Assembly: GCA_900768515.1 (NCBI GenBank)
Contig: CAAGDG010000071.1
Location: 1-29,485 of the forward strand
Reading direction: 5' to 3'
From: Lentisphaeria bacterium
GTDB lineage: Bacteria > Verrucomicrobiota > Lentisphaeria > Victivallales > Victivallaceae
Length of the DNA stretch: 29,485 bases
Below, piece by piece: positions 22,744 to 29,485 of the stretch. The translations under genes were made by a program, and so were the position numbers. The stretch's first letter is position 1, and each line of letters begins with the position of its first letter. The notes beneath the pieces are model-generated. The model made no database searches and was not told where the DNA came from. It saw only the letters and a program-made list of their open reading frames with translations.

Positions 22744-24273
22744 TCAGGCCTGGGGCTGCTGTTGCGACGGCTCGCTGTCTTGTTTATCACTTTTGACCTT
22801 GCCGAGGTAGTCCGGCAGGTCGAGTCCGGCCATCCCCGCCACGTCGTGCAGCGGCGGCAGGCTCTGGATCATGCCGGAGAGGAAATTGGCGGTGGTGGTT
22901 TTCCCGTCGGCGCTCTTGCTGCCGCCATCCCACACCGTGACCTTGTCGATCTTGATGTTCTTGATCGCCTCGGTCTGGAGCGCGACGATCTCCTGGAGTT
23001 TTTCGATCAGCAGCATCTTGCTGGCGGCGTTGGCGTCGTTTTTGCACGCTTCGATGATCGCCTTGTAACCTTCGCCCTTGGCTTTGAGGATTTCGAAGTT
23101 GCCGCGGGCCTCGGCTTCCAGTTTCGCGTAGATGGCGTCGGCTTCGCCGCGGGCTTCGCGCCGGATTTTCTCGGCTTCGGCGTCGGCGGCGATCTCGATC
23201 TGTTTCTTGCTGATTTCGGCCGGCACGATCACTTCGGCGGTTTGCTTCTGCTCTTCCATTTTTGCCCGGGAGATCTGCGCTTCGGCCTCCGCCTCGAAGC
23301 GGGCCTTTTCGATCTGGGCGGCGGCAACCTGGCGTGCGGCTTCGGCGCGCCGGTAGGCTTCGGCTTCCTGTTCGGACCGGGTCGCGTTGGACTGGGCGAT
23401 TTCGATTGCGGAGATGTTTTCTCCCTGGGTCGCGGTGGAGTCCGCCTGCTTGACCGCGATACGGCGGTCGCGTTCGGCGTTGGCTTCGCCGGCTGCGGCT
23501 GCGGCTTCGGCCTGTTTGACCGCGATGCGCTGGTCGCGTTCGGCGTGCGCTTCGCCGGCCTTGGCCTCGGCTTCGGCCTGCGACACGGCGATGCGTTCGA
23601 GCTTCTTGGCTTCGGCGGCGCCGATGCTGCCCTTGCGCTGTTCTTCGGCGACGTCGATCTTGGCCTTGTTGATCGCGCCTGCGGCGGCGCGCTGTCCGAT
23701 CGCGGTGATGTAGCCGGATTCGTCGGTGATGTCGGTGATGTTGACGTTCAGGAGTTCCAGGCCGATCTTCTTGAGTTCTTCGGCGACGTTCTCCTGGACG
23801 GCGCAGAGGAAGGTCTCGCGGTCGGCGTTGATCTCCTCGATCATCATCGAGGCGATGACCAGGCGGAGCTGTCCGAAGATGATGTCCTTGGCCAGTTCGG
23901 TGATCGCCTCGGGACTCTGGCCGAACAGGCGCTCGGCGGCGTTCCCCATGATCTCCGGATTGGTGCTCACGCCGACGGTGAAGACCGACGGCACGTTGAT
24001 GCGGATGTTCTGTTTGCAGAGGGCGTTGTCAAGGTTGACCGTGATCTGCAGCGGACGCAGCGAAATGTAGCCGTAATCCTGAAACACCGGCCAGACGAAT
24101 TTGGCGCCGCCGTGGATGCAGAGCGCCGCCTTGGTTCCGCCGGTTCTTCCGTAGATGATCATGATGCGGTCGGAGGGGCACTTGCGGTACCAGGCGACCA
24201 GCGACAGGAAGAACATCAGAAGCACGACTGCGGCCAGCACGGCCAGCACGACGATTCCGGAACTGATTTCCAT
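22744..24273 (-). CDS. Flotillin-like SPFH-domain protein (FloT/YuaG type)
   Basis: 509 residues. One N-terminal membrane segment (about 5-28), the SPFH domain (about 35-200, with VNLDNALCKQNIRINVP) and a long Ala/Glu-rich coiled coil (about 215-410) containing AEAEAKAGEAHAERDQR-type repeats, then a C-terminal tail ending in a polar SDKQDSEPSQQQ. Flotillins scaffold ordered membrane patches. The partner NfeD-type gene lies 39 nt upstream in the same direction, the usual yuaF-floT order. Three 22-residue units in the coiled coil are also clear at DNA level. Confidence 0.93.
   Translation of the reverse strand: MEISSGIVVLAVLAAVVLLMFFLSLVAWYRKCPSDRIMIIYGRTGGTKAALCIHGGAKFVWPVFQDYGYISLRPLQITVNLDNALCKQNIRINVPSVFTVGVSTNPEIMGNAAERLFGQSPEAITELAKDIIFGQLRLVIASMMIEEINADRETFLCAVQENVAEELKKIGLELLNVNITDITDESGYITAIGQRAAAGAINKAKIDVAEEQRKGSIGAAEAKKLERIAVSQAEAEAKAGEAHAERDQRIAVKQAEAAAAAGEANAERDRRIAVKQADSTATQGENISAIEIAQSNATRSEQEAEAYRRAEAARQVAAAQIEKARFEAEAEAQISRAKMEEQKQTAEVIVPAEISKKQIEIAADAEAEKIRREARGEADAIYAKLEAEARGNFEILKAKGEGYKAIIEACKNDANAASKMLLIEKLQEIVALQTEAIKNIKIDKVTVWDGGSKSADGKTTTANFLSGMIQSLPPLHDVAGMAGLDLPDYLGKVKSDKQDSEPSQQQPQA
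23455..23652 (-). repeat. Three 66-bp coding repeats in the flotillin coiled coil
   Basis: Three units with a 66-nt period encode IAVSQAEAEAKAGEAHAERD, IAVKQAEAAAAAGEANAERD and IAVKQADSTATQGEN. The boundaries are approximate. This is ordinary coiled-coil periodicity (22 = 2 x 11 residues), not a mobile repeat. Confidence 0.7.
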
Positions 24274-24312
24274 TCTATTTCAGACTCCTTGATTTGAAGA
24301 GGTGATTCCGAC

Positions 24313-24879
24313 TCAGGCCTTGACTACGAGGAAGACGCCGCCGCCGAGGTCGCTTTCAAGCCGGACGTCGGTGCCGGTCTTGAGTTCGAGATCGGCGCGG
24401 GCGCTGACCTGCCGGGTGCGGTCGTCGAGGCTCACCGTGACCAGTCCGCCGGGTTTCCGGTCCGCGGGGATGGTCAGGTAGACGACGCCGTGGCGTCCGA
24501 CCAGGTCGGCGCTGCGGATGTTTCCGCTCTGCTGCATTTTCAGCATCAGCGAGAGCACCAGCGCGGTCAGCACCATCATGATCACTCCGCAGACGAATGC
24601 GATTCCCAGACCGCTCCAGCCAAGATGTCCCCAGAAGAAACCGCCCCAGCCGAAGAAGGTCACGAAGGCGATGATCGCTTTGAGGGAGAAGAAATTGATG
24701 CCGTGGATGTCGGCAAGGTCGTGCGCGTCGACCGAGAAGTCCGCGTCCGGCGTGTCGGTGTTGCCCAGCCCCGCCATGCTCATGATGAACTGAAGCACCA
24801 GAATCGTGCTCCCGACGATCGCAATGAACAGATAATAACTGCTGCCGCCGGCCAGAAAGTTTCCGATACTCTGCAACAT
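24313..24879 (-). CDS. NfeD-like membrane protein, flotillin partner (YuaF type)
   Basis: 188 residues. Three or so membrane segments (about 15-37, 66-83, 88-112) are followed by a soluble C-terminal OB-fold with RSADLVGRHGVVYLTIPADRK-like NfeD sequence (split here: SADLVGRHGVVYL, GLVTVSLDD, VFLVVKA). NfeD proteins pair with stomatin/flotillin proteins. ATG 24879 has an AAAGGGGGGAA site directly upstream; the longer frame from 24963 runs through the promoter and is rejected. It heads the two-gene operon with the flotillin. Confidence 0.85.
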   Translation of the reverse strand: MLQSIGNFLAGGSSYYLFIAIVGSTILVLQFIMSMAGLGNTDTPDADFSVDAHDLADIHGINFFSLKAIIAFVTFFGWGGFFWGHLGWSGLGIAFVCGVIMMVLTALVLSLMLKMQQSGNIRSADLVGRHGVVYLTIPADRKPGGLVTVSLDDRTRQVSARADLELKTGTDVRLESDLGGGVFLVVKA

Positions 24880-24928
24880 TTCCCCCCCTTTCCCGGTTTG
24901 CGCGGCGATTTGTTTCGCCCGCTGATTA

Positions 24929-24957
24929 ATTTTATCCCGTCCGTTGGGGAAATGCAA
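24929..24957 (-). promoter_or_regulatory. Promoter of the NfeD-flotillin operon
   Basis: Minus-strand TTGCAT (24957-24952) and TAAAAT (24934-24929) with a 17-bp spacer, about 45 nt before the NfeD ribosome site. This is a near-consensus match. Confidence 0.7.
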
Positions 24958-25022
24958 CAGCAAATTGCTTTTTTTTCAGGAAAAACACCGCTTTTTTTCG
25001 CTTTTTCCGGAAAGGGGGAACC

Positions 25023-26324
25023 TCAGATGGCATCCTGCCAGCTTTTCCGGATTTTCCGCTTCTCAATCGGGAGCGGCGTGAGGCGGGCGATGATCCGGAG
25101 TCCGGGCAGCAGCAACAGCAGCGCCGCAAGGAAGTAGAGCCGGTAGCCGCCGAGCGGGGTCTCACTGTACCGGGCGCAGAGTTCCAGCAGCGCTCCCGCC
25201 AGCAGCATGCCGGCGATGCCGGCGCCGGCGCCGGTGGCCACCGAGATGAAAATCGAAGCGGCCACCCGGTTCTTCGGGGGGATGACCTGCAGAAAATAGT
25301 GGGTGACGGAGTTGTTCAGCGAAACCATCGAACTGCCGGCCAGCAGGAAAGGAATCATCATGTATCCGCGGTGGAGCTGCGCCGGAGCGACCAGCCAGAG
25401 CAGTCCGATTGCCAGCAGTGCGGCGTAGGCGTAGAGCATGGTCTTGCGCGGTCCGATTGCGGCGGCGATTTTTCCGGCGACGAAGGACATGATCGCGCTG
25501 GCGCCGAACTGACCGACCGCGAAGAGCAGCGCCGCGGTGTCGCTGACCGCATAGCCGCGTTTCAGCGCCAGCATCGAGACCGGGATCATCATGATGATTC
25601 CGAGGTTGACGGAGAATCCGGAGGCGAGCTGCCGTCTCAGGTCGGGATTTTTCAGCGCGTCCCTGAGTTCGGGCAGGATCGGTCTTCTGGCGGAGGCGCG
25701 GATCTCCTCGGTTTCGTCGATCCGGGCGAGGTAACGCGATGAAGTGCAGCCGAGCAGCGAACCGGCCACGATGATCGCGGTCAGCATCCAGAGCGACTGG
25801 TTCAGGCTCAACAGGTAACTGATGGTCAGCAGCGCGGCGAGGCAGGAGATGTAGAAGAGTCCGACGCTGACCGCGATCACCCGGGCGCGGTTGAGGTCGG
25901 TGGTGATGTCTCCGATCAGCGGCTGCGACATCACCACCCCGGCGGCCCGGAATCCATAGAAGAGAAAGGCACCGAAAAGCAGCACCCCTACGGCGGCTCC
26001 GGAAAGTCCGGCGCAGTACAGGAGGGTCGCCGAACCGACCAGCAGCGCCGAGAGGTTTCTCGCCACCCAGAAGACCGCCTGCGAACGCGCCGCGCCGAAG
26101 TGTGCGGTGGCGATTTTGCCGAGCGGCAGCAGCAGAAATCCGAAAAAGGTCATTGCGCCCAGGGTGGAGACCACGTAGTCGGGACACGCCAGCTGAACGG
26201 CGAACAGAATCAGCACCGTCTCCCCCAGACACATGTAGGAGAGACCGTTGATAACGTTGAAAATGTTGTAATTGCGCTGAGAGCGCTCCTGCTGAAGCCG
26301 GGTCAGTGGTCCGGGGTATATCAT
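25023..26324 (-). CDS. MFS-type transporter
   Basis: 433 residues with about twelve hydrophobic helices and no signal peptide, divided by a charged middle loop (about 205-240, RYLARIDETEEIRASARRP) as in the major facilitator superfamily. The short motif at the second cytoplasmic loop (GAARSQAVFW) is a weak version of the MFS loop. No substrate signature is recognised. The only AGG near the ATG at 26324 directly abuts it (GACAGG), and AAAGG lies about 12-16 nt upstream, so initiation looks weak. The gene has its own extended -10 promoter and no obvious operon partner. Family assignment is fair; function is open. Confidence 0.8.
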   Translation of the reverse strand: MIYPGPLTRLQQERSQRNYNIFNVINGLSYMCLGETVLILFAVQLACPDYVVSTLGAMTFFGFLLLPLGKIATAHFGAARSQAVFWVARNLSALLVGSATLLYCAGLSGAAVGVLLFGAFLFYGFRAAGVVMSQPLIGDITTDLNRARVIAVSVGLFYISCLAALLTISYLLSLNQSLWMLTAIIVAGSLLGCTSSRYLARIDETEEIRASARRPILPELRDALKNPDLRRQLASGFSVNLGIIMMIPVSMLALKRGYAVSDTAALLFAVGQFGASAIMSFVAGKIAAAIGPRKTMLYAYAALLAIGLLWLVAPAQLHRGYMMIPFLLAGSSMVSLNNSVTHYFLQVIPPKNRVAASIFISVATGAGAGIAGMLLAGALLELCARYSETPLGGYRLYFLAALLLLLPGLRIIARLTPLPIEKRKIRKSWQDAI

Positions 26325-26365
26325 CCTGTCGGTCCGCCTTTATTGCTTTGTTTTTGAAAAAGCAT

Positions 26366-26374
26366 AATATAGCA
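26366..26374 (-). promoter_or_regulatory. Extended -10 promoter of the MFS gene
   Basis: Minus-strand TGC-TATATT (26374-26366) is an extended -10 element; the nearest -35 candidate is only TTTTCC. It gives a leader of about 35 nt. Confidence 0.5.
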
Positions 26375-26413
26375 TGCCGTGAGCTTCCGGAAAAGAGGTT
26401 TCCGGTCGAACTT

Positions 26414-26660
26414 TCAAACTTTTTTCGCCGCCGGCAGGGAGAAGAGAAGTTCTCCGGAGCCGGAACGGAGCCGGAATCCCTCCGGACCGGTTTCGATTCG
26501 GAACGGTTTCCCGGAGACCGGATCAAGCGGCATTTCCGCCGGAAGTTCTCCCCGTTTCCAGTCGATGGCGAGCAGCAGCGCGATCCGGTCCCGGCGGTTT
26601 GCATTGTATTTTAAGCGGAACCTTGCAAGGGTAGATTCCAGATAGCCGATGATGTTTTTT
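26414..26660 (-). pseudogene. Out-of-frame C-terminal continuation of the zinc-ribbon protein
   Basis: After the A7 run (T7 at 26655-26661 on the plus strand) the -1 frame stays open for about 80 residues: NIIGYLESTLARFRLKYNAN, then IALLLAIDWKRGELPAEMPL, then DPVSGKPFRIE, ending GELLFSLPAAKKV. The pattern of a hydrophobic helix, an E-L-P turn and a DP-x-G-KPF-R motif is the usual C-terminal end of large membrane proteins of this kind in planctomycete-like genomes, where it aids the preceding helical domain. Joined to the upstream frame it would give a protein of about 511 residues. It has no own start or ribosome site, so it is either a broken end or reached by frameshifting. Confidence 0.6.
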
Positions 26661-27948
26661 TCCTGACCGGGATTTCCGCCTCGGCGGAGTCCGCGCTGGA
26701 ACGGTACGGGGCGGTCAGTCGTGTTTCCCATTGCGGTTCCCTGACCAGATAGCGGTAGAGGTCCCAATGGGTGACGGAAGCCTGGGGTGCCGGTTCCAGC
26801 TGTTCTTCCCGGAATCCCGCATCCAGGCTGAAAACCAGAAGAACGGTGTCGACCCGGAACGCTTCCCGAATCGCCACAGCGGAGCGTTCCTCCAGCCGGG
26901 TCAGCTCCCGGCGCAGAGGTTCCAGCCGGGAACCGGGGAGCCGGTCGCGCCGCAACAGCTCCTTCAGCAGCAGCCGCTGCTGTTCTTCGATGCGGAAGGA
27001 GACCAGGGAACTCAACAGCAGCGGATCGTCGAGCGCCCAGTCCCGCAGCCGGGAGAGGCTCTCAACCGCATTTTGCGCATCGGCAACATCGTTTGCTTCA
27101 AGAGCGGCCAGCCCCGCGATGAGGTACAAATTGGCGAAATTGCGCAGAGGAGAGAGTTCTGGCAACTCCATCCCGGCGCCTTCAGCCCAGTCGCGCGGGA
27201 ATCGGATCGACCTGGAATGCAATGCCGGTTCCAGCTCCCGCAGCGCCGGGCGGTTGGCCGCAAGATGGCGGAGCAGAAGCGGACGGCTCTCGGGGGAGAT
27301 TCCGTTCTGAAGCAGCCGGACGAGGTCCAGCGGAAACTCTTCCGGGGCGGGTTTCAACAGTTCCGCCGCGCGCCGGAAAGCCGGATATCCGGTATCGTCG
27401 GGCAGCAGTTTCCGGTGATATTGTTCCAGAGCCGCCGGAGTTGTCGGGATTCCCCGCCTGTCGAGACCGGCAAATTCCCACGTGACCAGGAGGCGCGAGA
27501 GCCACGGGCAGAACGCCAGAAAGAGCATTCCGACAACGAACAGAAGCAGAACCACCCGGTTCGCCCGGCATGAGAACCCGTACCACTTCCGTTCCAGCCG
27601 GGAGAGCTCCTCCGGACGCTTCTCCAGCAGAAGTTCCGCCTGCTCCCGCCGGCGGTGCCGGGCATGGAGGGAAAACAGCGACACCGCCAGCAGCAGGATC
27701 GGAGCCGGAAACCAGAACCGCCCGCTTCCCTTCACCAGCAGGAGAATTGCGGCAATGACAAGCAGCACCATCGCTGCTTGTTTTACGATTTCGGCGCGGT
27801 CGGTCCGCCAGCACAGTTTCCGTTCCGGCAGCGCCAGCAGGGCGCCGCAGTGACGGCAGCGGAAGAGAATTCTTCCTTTCCGTTTCTCCACCGGAAGAAC
27901 CCAGTGCGGAATCGGAGATTTCCCCTGACAGTTCGGACACGGCTGCAT
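26611..27948 (-). CDS. Zinc-ribbon membrane protein of unknown function, frame broken near its end
   Basis: 445 residues as read. A four-cysteine zinc ribbon opens it (C4, C7, C31, C34: CPNC and CRHC), followed by membrane segments at about 57-73, 80-95 and 131-149 and a 280-residue helical, exported-looking domain. I cannot name it. The last 14 residues (TSSAIWNLPLQGSA) come from the wrong frame: the coding signal continues in the -1 frame after the A7 run at 26655-26661. The gene may therefore carry a one-base deletion, a sequencing error, or slippage. The start has GGGGATGAG upstream and a promoter at 28009-28036. It is monocistronic. Confidence 0.75.
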   Translation of the reverse strand: MQPCPNCQGKSPIPHWVLPVEKRKGRILFRCRHCGALLALPERKLCWRTDRAEIVKQAAMVLLVIAAILLLVKGSGRFWFPAPILLLAVSLFSLHARHRRREQAELLLEKRPEELSRLERKWYGFSCRANRVVLLLFVVGMLFLAFCPWLSRLLVTWEFAGLDRRGIPTTPAALEQYHRKLLPDDTGYPAFRRAAELLKPAPEEFPLDLVRLLQNGISPESRPLLLRHLAANRPALRELEPALHSRSIRFPRDWAEGAGMELPELSPLRNFANLYLIAGLAALEANDVADAQNAVESLSRLRDWALDDPLLLSSLVSFRIEEQQRLLLKELLRRDRLPGSRLEPLRRELTRLEERSAVAIREAFRVDTVLLVFSLDAGFREEQLEPAPQASVTHWDLYRYLVREPQWETRLTAPYRSSADSAEAEIPVRKKTSSAIWNLPLQGSA

Positions 27949-28008
27949 CGTCTCATCCCCCCCCGACAGCTGCTCCGGATATGCCGGATGAAGCTGGTGC
28001 TTTCCCTC

Positions 28009-28036
28009 AATATAAGGCCGGCCGGAAAAAAATCAA
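28009..28036 (-). promoter_or_regulatory. Promoter of the zinc-ribbon protein gene
   Basis: Minus-strand TTGATT (28036-28031) and TATATT (28014-28009), spacer 16 bp, the same pair and spacing as the helicase promoter. The -35 box overlaps the T7 run that follows the ThuA-side hairpin. Confidence 0.6.
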
Positions 28037-28067
28037 CCCTGCTTTCCGGTGATTCCGGATCGCAGGG
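28037..28067 (-). terminator. Terminator of the sugar-isomerase-ThuA operon
   Basis: CCCTGC and CCGG (28037-28042, 28046-28049) pair with CCGG and GCAGGG (28055-28058, 28062-28067) across a 3x3 internal loop. On the minus strand it is followed by TTGA and T7. It is a fair intrinsic terminator whose T run is shared with the next promoter's -35 region. Confidence 0.6.
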
Positions 28068-28085
28068 GAGTGCGGCGGAGGCGTT

Positions 28086-28874
28086 TCAGCGTTTGCCGTG
28101 GATCAGCTCCGGATCGATGCCGGAGAGCGGGTTGACCGTCGAGACCGGTTCCAGCGGTTCCGGCATCGGGGTGATCCGCGGCGGCAGAATCTCCTCCGGC
28201 GCCGCCCAGCGGACCGCATTGGCGATCACCTGCAGAATGTTCGGATCGTGGTAGATCGGATAGGTTTCGTGGCCGGGCGAAAAATAGAAGATCTTTCCGG
28301 CTCCGCGCCGGAAGGCGACGCCGCTGCGGATCACGTTGCCGCCTTCGAACCAGGAGGTGAAGATCACCTTCCCGTCGTCGGGAATCCCGAAAGGTTCCCC
28401 GTACATTTCGGAGTGCGGCAGCGTGAAGGTCTCCGGAACGCCGCGCACGATCGGGTGTCCGGGCGCCGCGACCCAGAGCCGTTCCTTTTCGCCGACCTCC
28501 CGCCAGCGGAGCCGGCAGTCGGTGCCCATCATCCGGCGGAAGATCTTCGAATAGTGCCCGGAGTGGAGCACCACCAGCCCCATGCCCGAGAGTATCCGCA
28601 GCTGGATCTTCGAAACCAGTTCGTCCGGAACCCGGTCGTGGGCGCAATGCCCCCACCAGACCAGCACGTCGGTCGTTTCGAGCAGAGCGTCTGGCACGCC
28701 GCATTCGGGCTGGTCGAGCGTCGCGGTGCGGATTTCGAGATCCCCGGCGGCCAGCGCGCGCGCGAGGTGTGCGTGAATGCCGTCGGGATAGAGGTTTCGG
28801 ATGAATTCGCCGCCGGCGTTCTCTTCGCGCTCGTGGACGAATTCATTCCAGAGGAGGAGCCGGATCTTTTTCAT
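28086..28874 (-). CDS. ThuA-domain protein
   Basis: 262 residues of the ThuA fold, a class I glutamine-amidotransferase-like domain first linked to trehalose use in rhizobia. Visible blocks are LLWNEFVHE at the N-terminus, DVLVWWGHCAHDRV (69-82), GLVVLHSGHYSKIFRRMMG (99-117), PGHPIVRGVPETF (138-150) and FYFSPGHETYPIYHD (196-210). The family lacks a proven general reaction; it is often found with sugar isomerase/epimerase and oxidoreductase genes, as here. It overlaps the upstream TIM-barrel gene by 4 nt (ATGA), so the two are translated together and likely belong to one sugar pathway. Confidence 0.93.
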   Translation of the reverse strand: MKKIRLLLWNEFVHEREENAGGEFIRNLYPDGIHAHLARALAAGDLEIRTATLDQPECGVPDALLETTDVLVWWGHCAHDRVPDELVSKIQLRILSGMGLVVLHSGHYSKIFRRMMGTDCRLRWREVGEKERLWVAAPGHPIVRGVPETFTLPHSEMYGEPFGIPDDGKVIFTSWFEGGNVIRSGVAFRRGAGKIFYFSPGHETYPIYHDPNILQVIANAVRWAAPEEILPPRITPMPEPLEPVSTVNPLSGIDPELIHGKR

Positions 28875-29485
28875 CGGACGAAATTCCTTTTCAGATAGGC
28901 GAAGCTGCTGTGGAATGATTCAAAAGGATCGGCACAGTCGCCGTCGTGTTCCACCACGAACCAGCGGACGCCGCACCGTTCGGCGGCCGGGATCAGCCGG
29001 TTCCAGTCGAGGTTGCCTTCGCCGACCGGTTTCATGACGTCGCCGGAACATTCGGGATGGGGCTTCATTCCGAAGTCCTTGATGTGGAGCACCTGCATCC
29101 GCCCGGGGAACTTCTCGATCCATGCCAGCGGGTCGGCGCCGCCCTTCTGGACCCAGTAGGTGTCCAGTTCCGCCTCAAGATCAGGTGCGTTTTCGTAGAT
29201 CAGTTCGAGCATGGTGCGCCCCTCGAACCGCTCGAATTCGATCGAGTGGTTGTGGTAGGCCAGGGTGATCCCCGCATCGCGGTAGCGGCGTGTGGCCCCG
29301 TTGAGCTGCCGGGCCAGTTCGACCGCTTCGGCCCGGCCGGTCGGCCGCCAGTGCGGGAAGGGATAGGCGGTGTGTTTGACCTGGAGCTTGTGCAGTTTTT
29401 CGATGACCTGTTCGGGCTGGTCGATCAGGCTGGCGGCGGATTCGTGGCTGGTGGGGGCGGCGAGTCCCGCCTCGGCGAGCATGGC
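28871..29485 (-). CDS. Sugar phosphate isomerase/epimerase-like TIM barrel (5' end cut)
   Basis: The C-terminal 204 residues of a xylose-isomerase-like (AP endonuclease family 2) TIM barrel; the frame is open to the window edge, so the N-terminus lies beyond it. Metal-site type blocks are seen: ITLAYHNHSIEF with the HNH turn, EAELDTYWVQKGG with the conserved Glu/Asp, VLHIKDFG, and WFVVEHDGD near the end. Such enzymes isomerise or epimerise sugars or inositol-related ketoses using a divalent metal. The exact substrate cannot be read. It sits directly upstream of and overlaps the ThuA gene. Confidence 0.9.
   Translation of the reverse strand, partial: AMLAEAGLAAPTSHESAASLIDQPEQVIEKLHKLQVKHTAYPFPHWRPTGRAEAVELARQLNGATRRYRDAGITLAYHNHSIEFERFEGRTMLELIYENAPDLEAELDTYWVQKGGADPLAWIEKFPGRMQVLHIKDFGMKPHPECSGDVMKPVGEGNLDWNRLIPAAERCGVRWFVVEHDGDCADPFESFHSSFAYLKRNFVR

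Noticed and set aside
23455..23652. Regular repeats as a CRISPR array
   Set aside because: The period is 66 nt in frame within a coiled coil; repeats are imperfect and there are no unique spacers.
22741..24297. Plus-strand Gly/Phe/Asp-rich frame opposite the flotillin
   Set aside because: Periodic composition reflects the coiled-coil repeat of the flotillin on the other strand.

Overview
This is a GC-rich bacterial chromosome segment (third codon positions are mostly G/C) from a Gram-negative-type cell: it has an outer-membrane-style lipoprotein signal, an MscS channel and periplasmic enzymes. The mix of an LL-diaminopimelate aminotransferase (DapL) lysine route, a NifA-like sigma-54 activator, a CE7 acetyl esterase, a ThuA protein and a xylose-isomerase-like TIM barrel suits the PVC superphylum. 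My best guess is Lentisphaerota (Victivallis-like). That placement is inferred from gene content, not from a marker gene.

Layout. 1-3864 (+): a tight run of gltD (3' end), dapF, dapL and a GAF/AAA+/HTH sigma-54 activator. GltD makes glutamate, DapL uses glutamate to make LL-DAP, and DapF converts LL-DAP to meso-DAP for lysine and peptidoglycan. 3914-8461 (+): a promoter, then a membrane-anchored protein of unknown function, an ABC ATPase and an ABC permease, all overlapping by 1-4 nt, followed by a small anchored protein with its own promoter. 8553-11058 (+): a Na/phosphate cotransporter carrying N-terminal Ig-like repeats and a C-terminal PhoU-like part. 11189-14603 (+): an SNF2-family helicase read from an apparently leaderless mRNA, with a SWIM zinc-finger partner. 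14731-14808 (-): tRNA-His. 15020-18148 (+): a lysine 2,3-aminomutase-family radical SAM enzyme, then a DEAD-box RNA helicase behind a long, highly structured 5' leader.

18145-19503 (-) is an MscS channel, divergent from a small glutaredoxin-like gene at 19656 (+). From 20036 to the end everything is on the minus strand: acetyl xylan esterase plus a CapA-like protein, an NfeD/flotillin pair, an MFS transporter, a zinc-ribbon membrane protein whose frame breaks at an A7 run, and ThuA plus a sugar-isomerase-like protein (cut by the window edge).

A recurring promoter style is visible: TTG-type -35 boxes 16-17 bp from TATATT-like -10 boxes, or extended -10 boxes. I saw no insertion sequence, prophage, CRISPR array or rRNA. 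The signals most worth following are the DEAD-box helicase leader (a 21-bp hairpin at the predicted 5' end and an 11-bp dyad over a ribosome binding site), the A7 frame break, and the uncharacterised ABC cluster.
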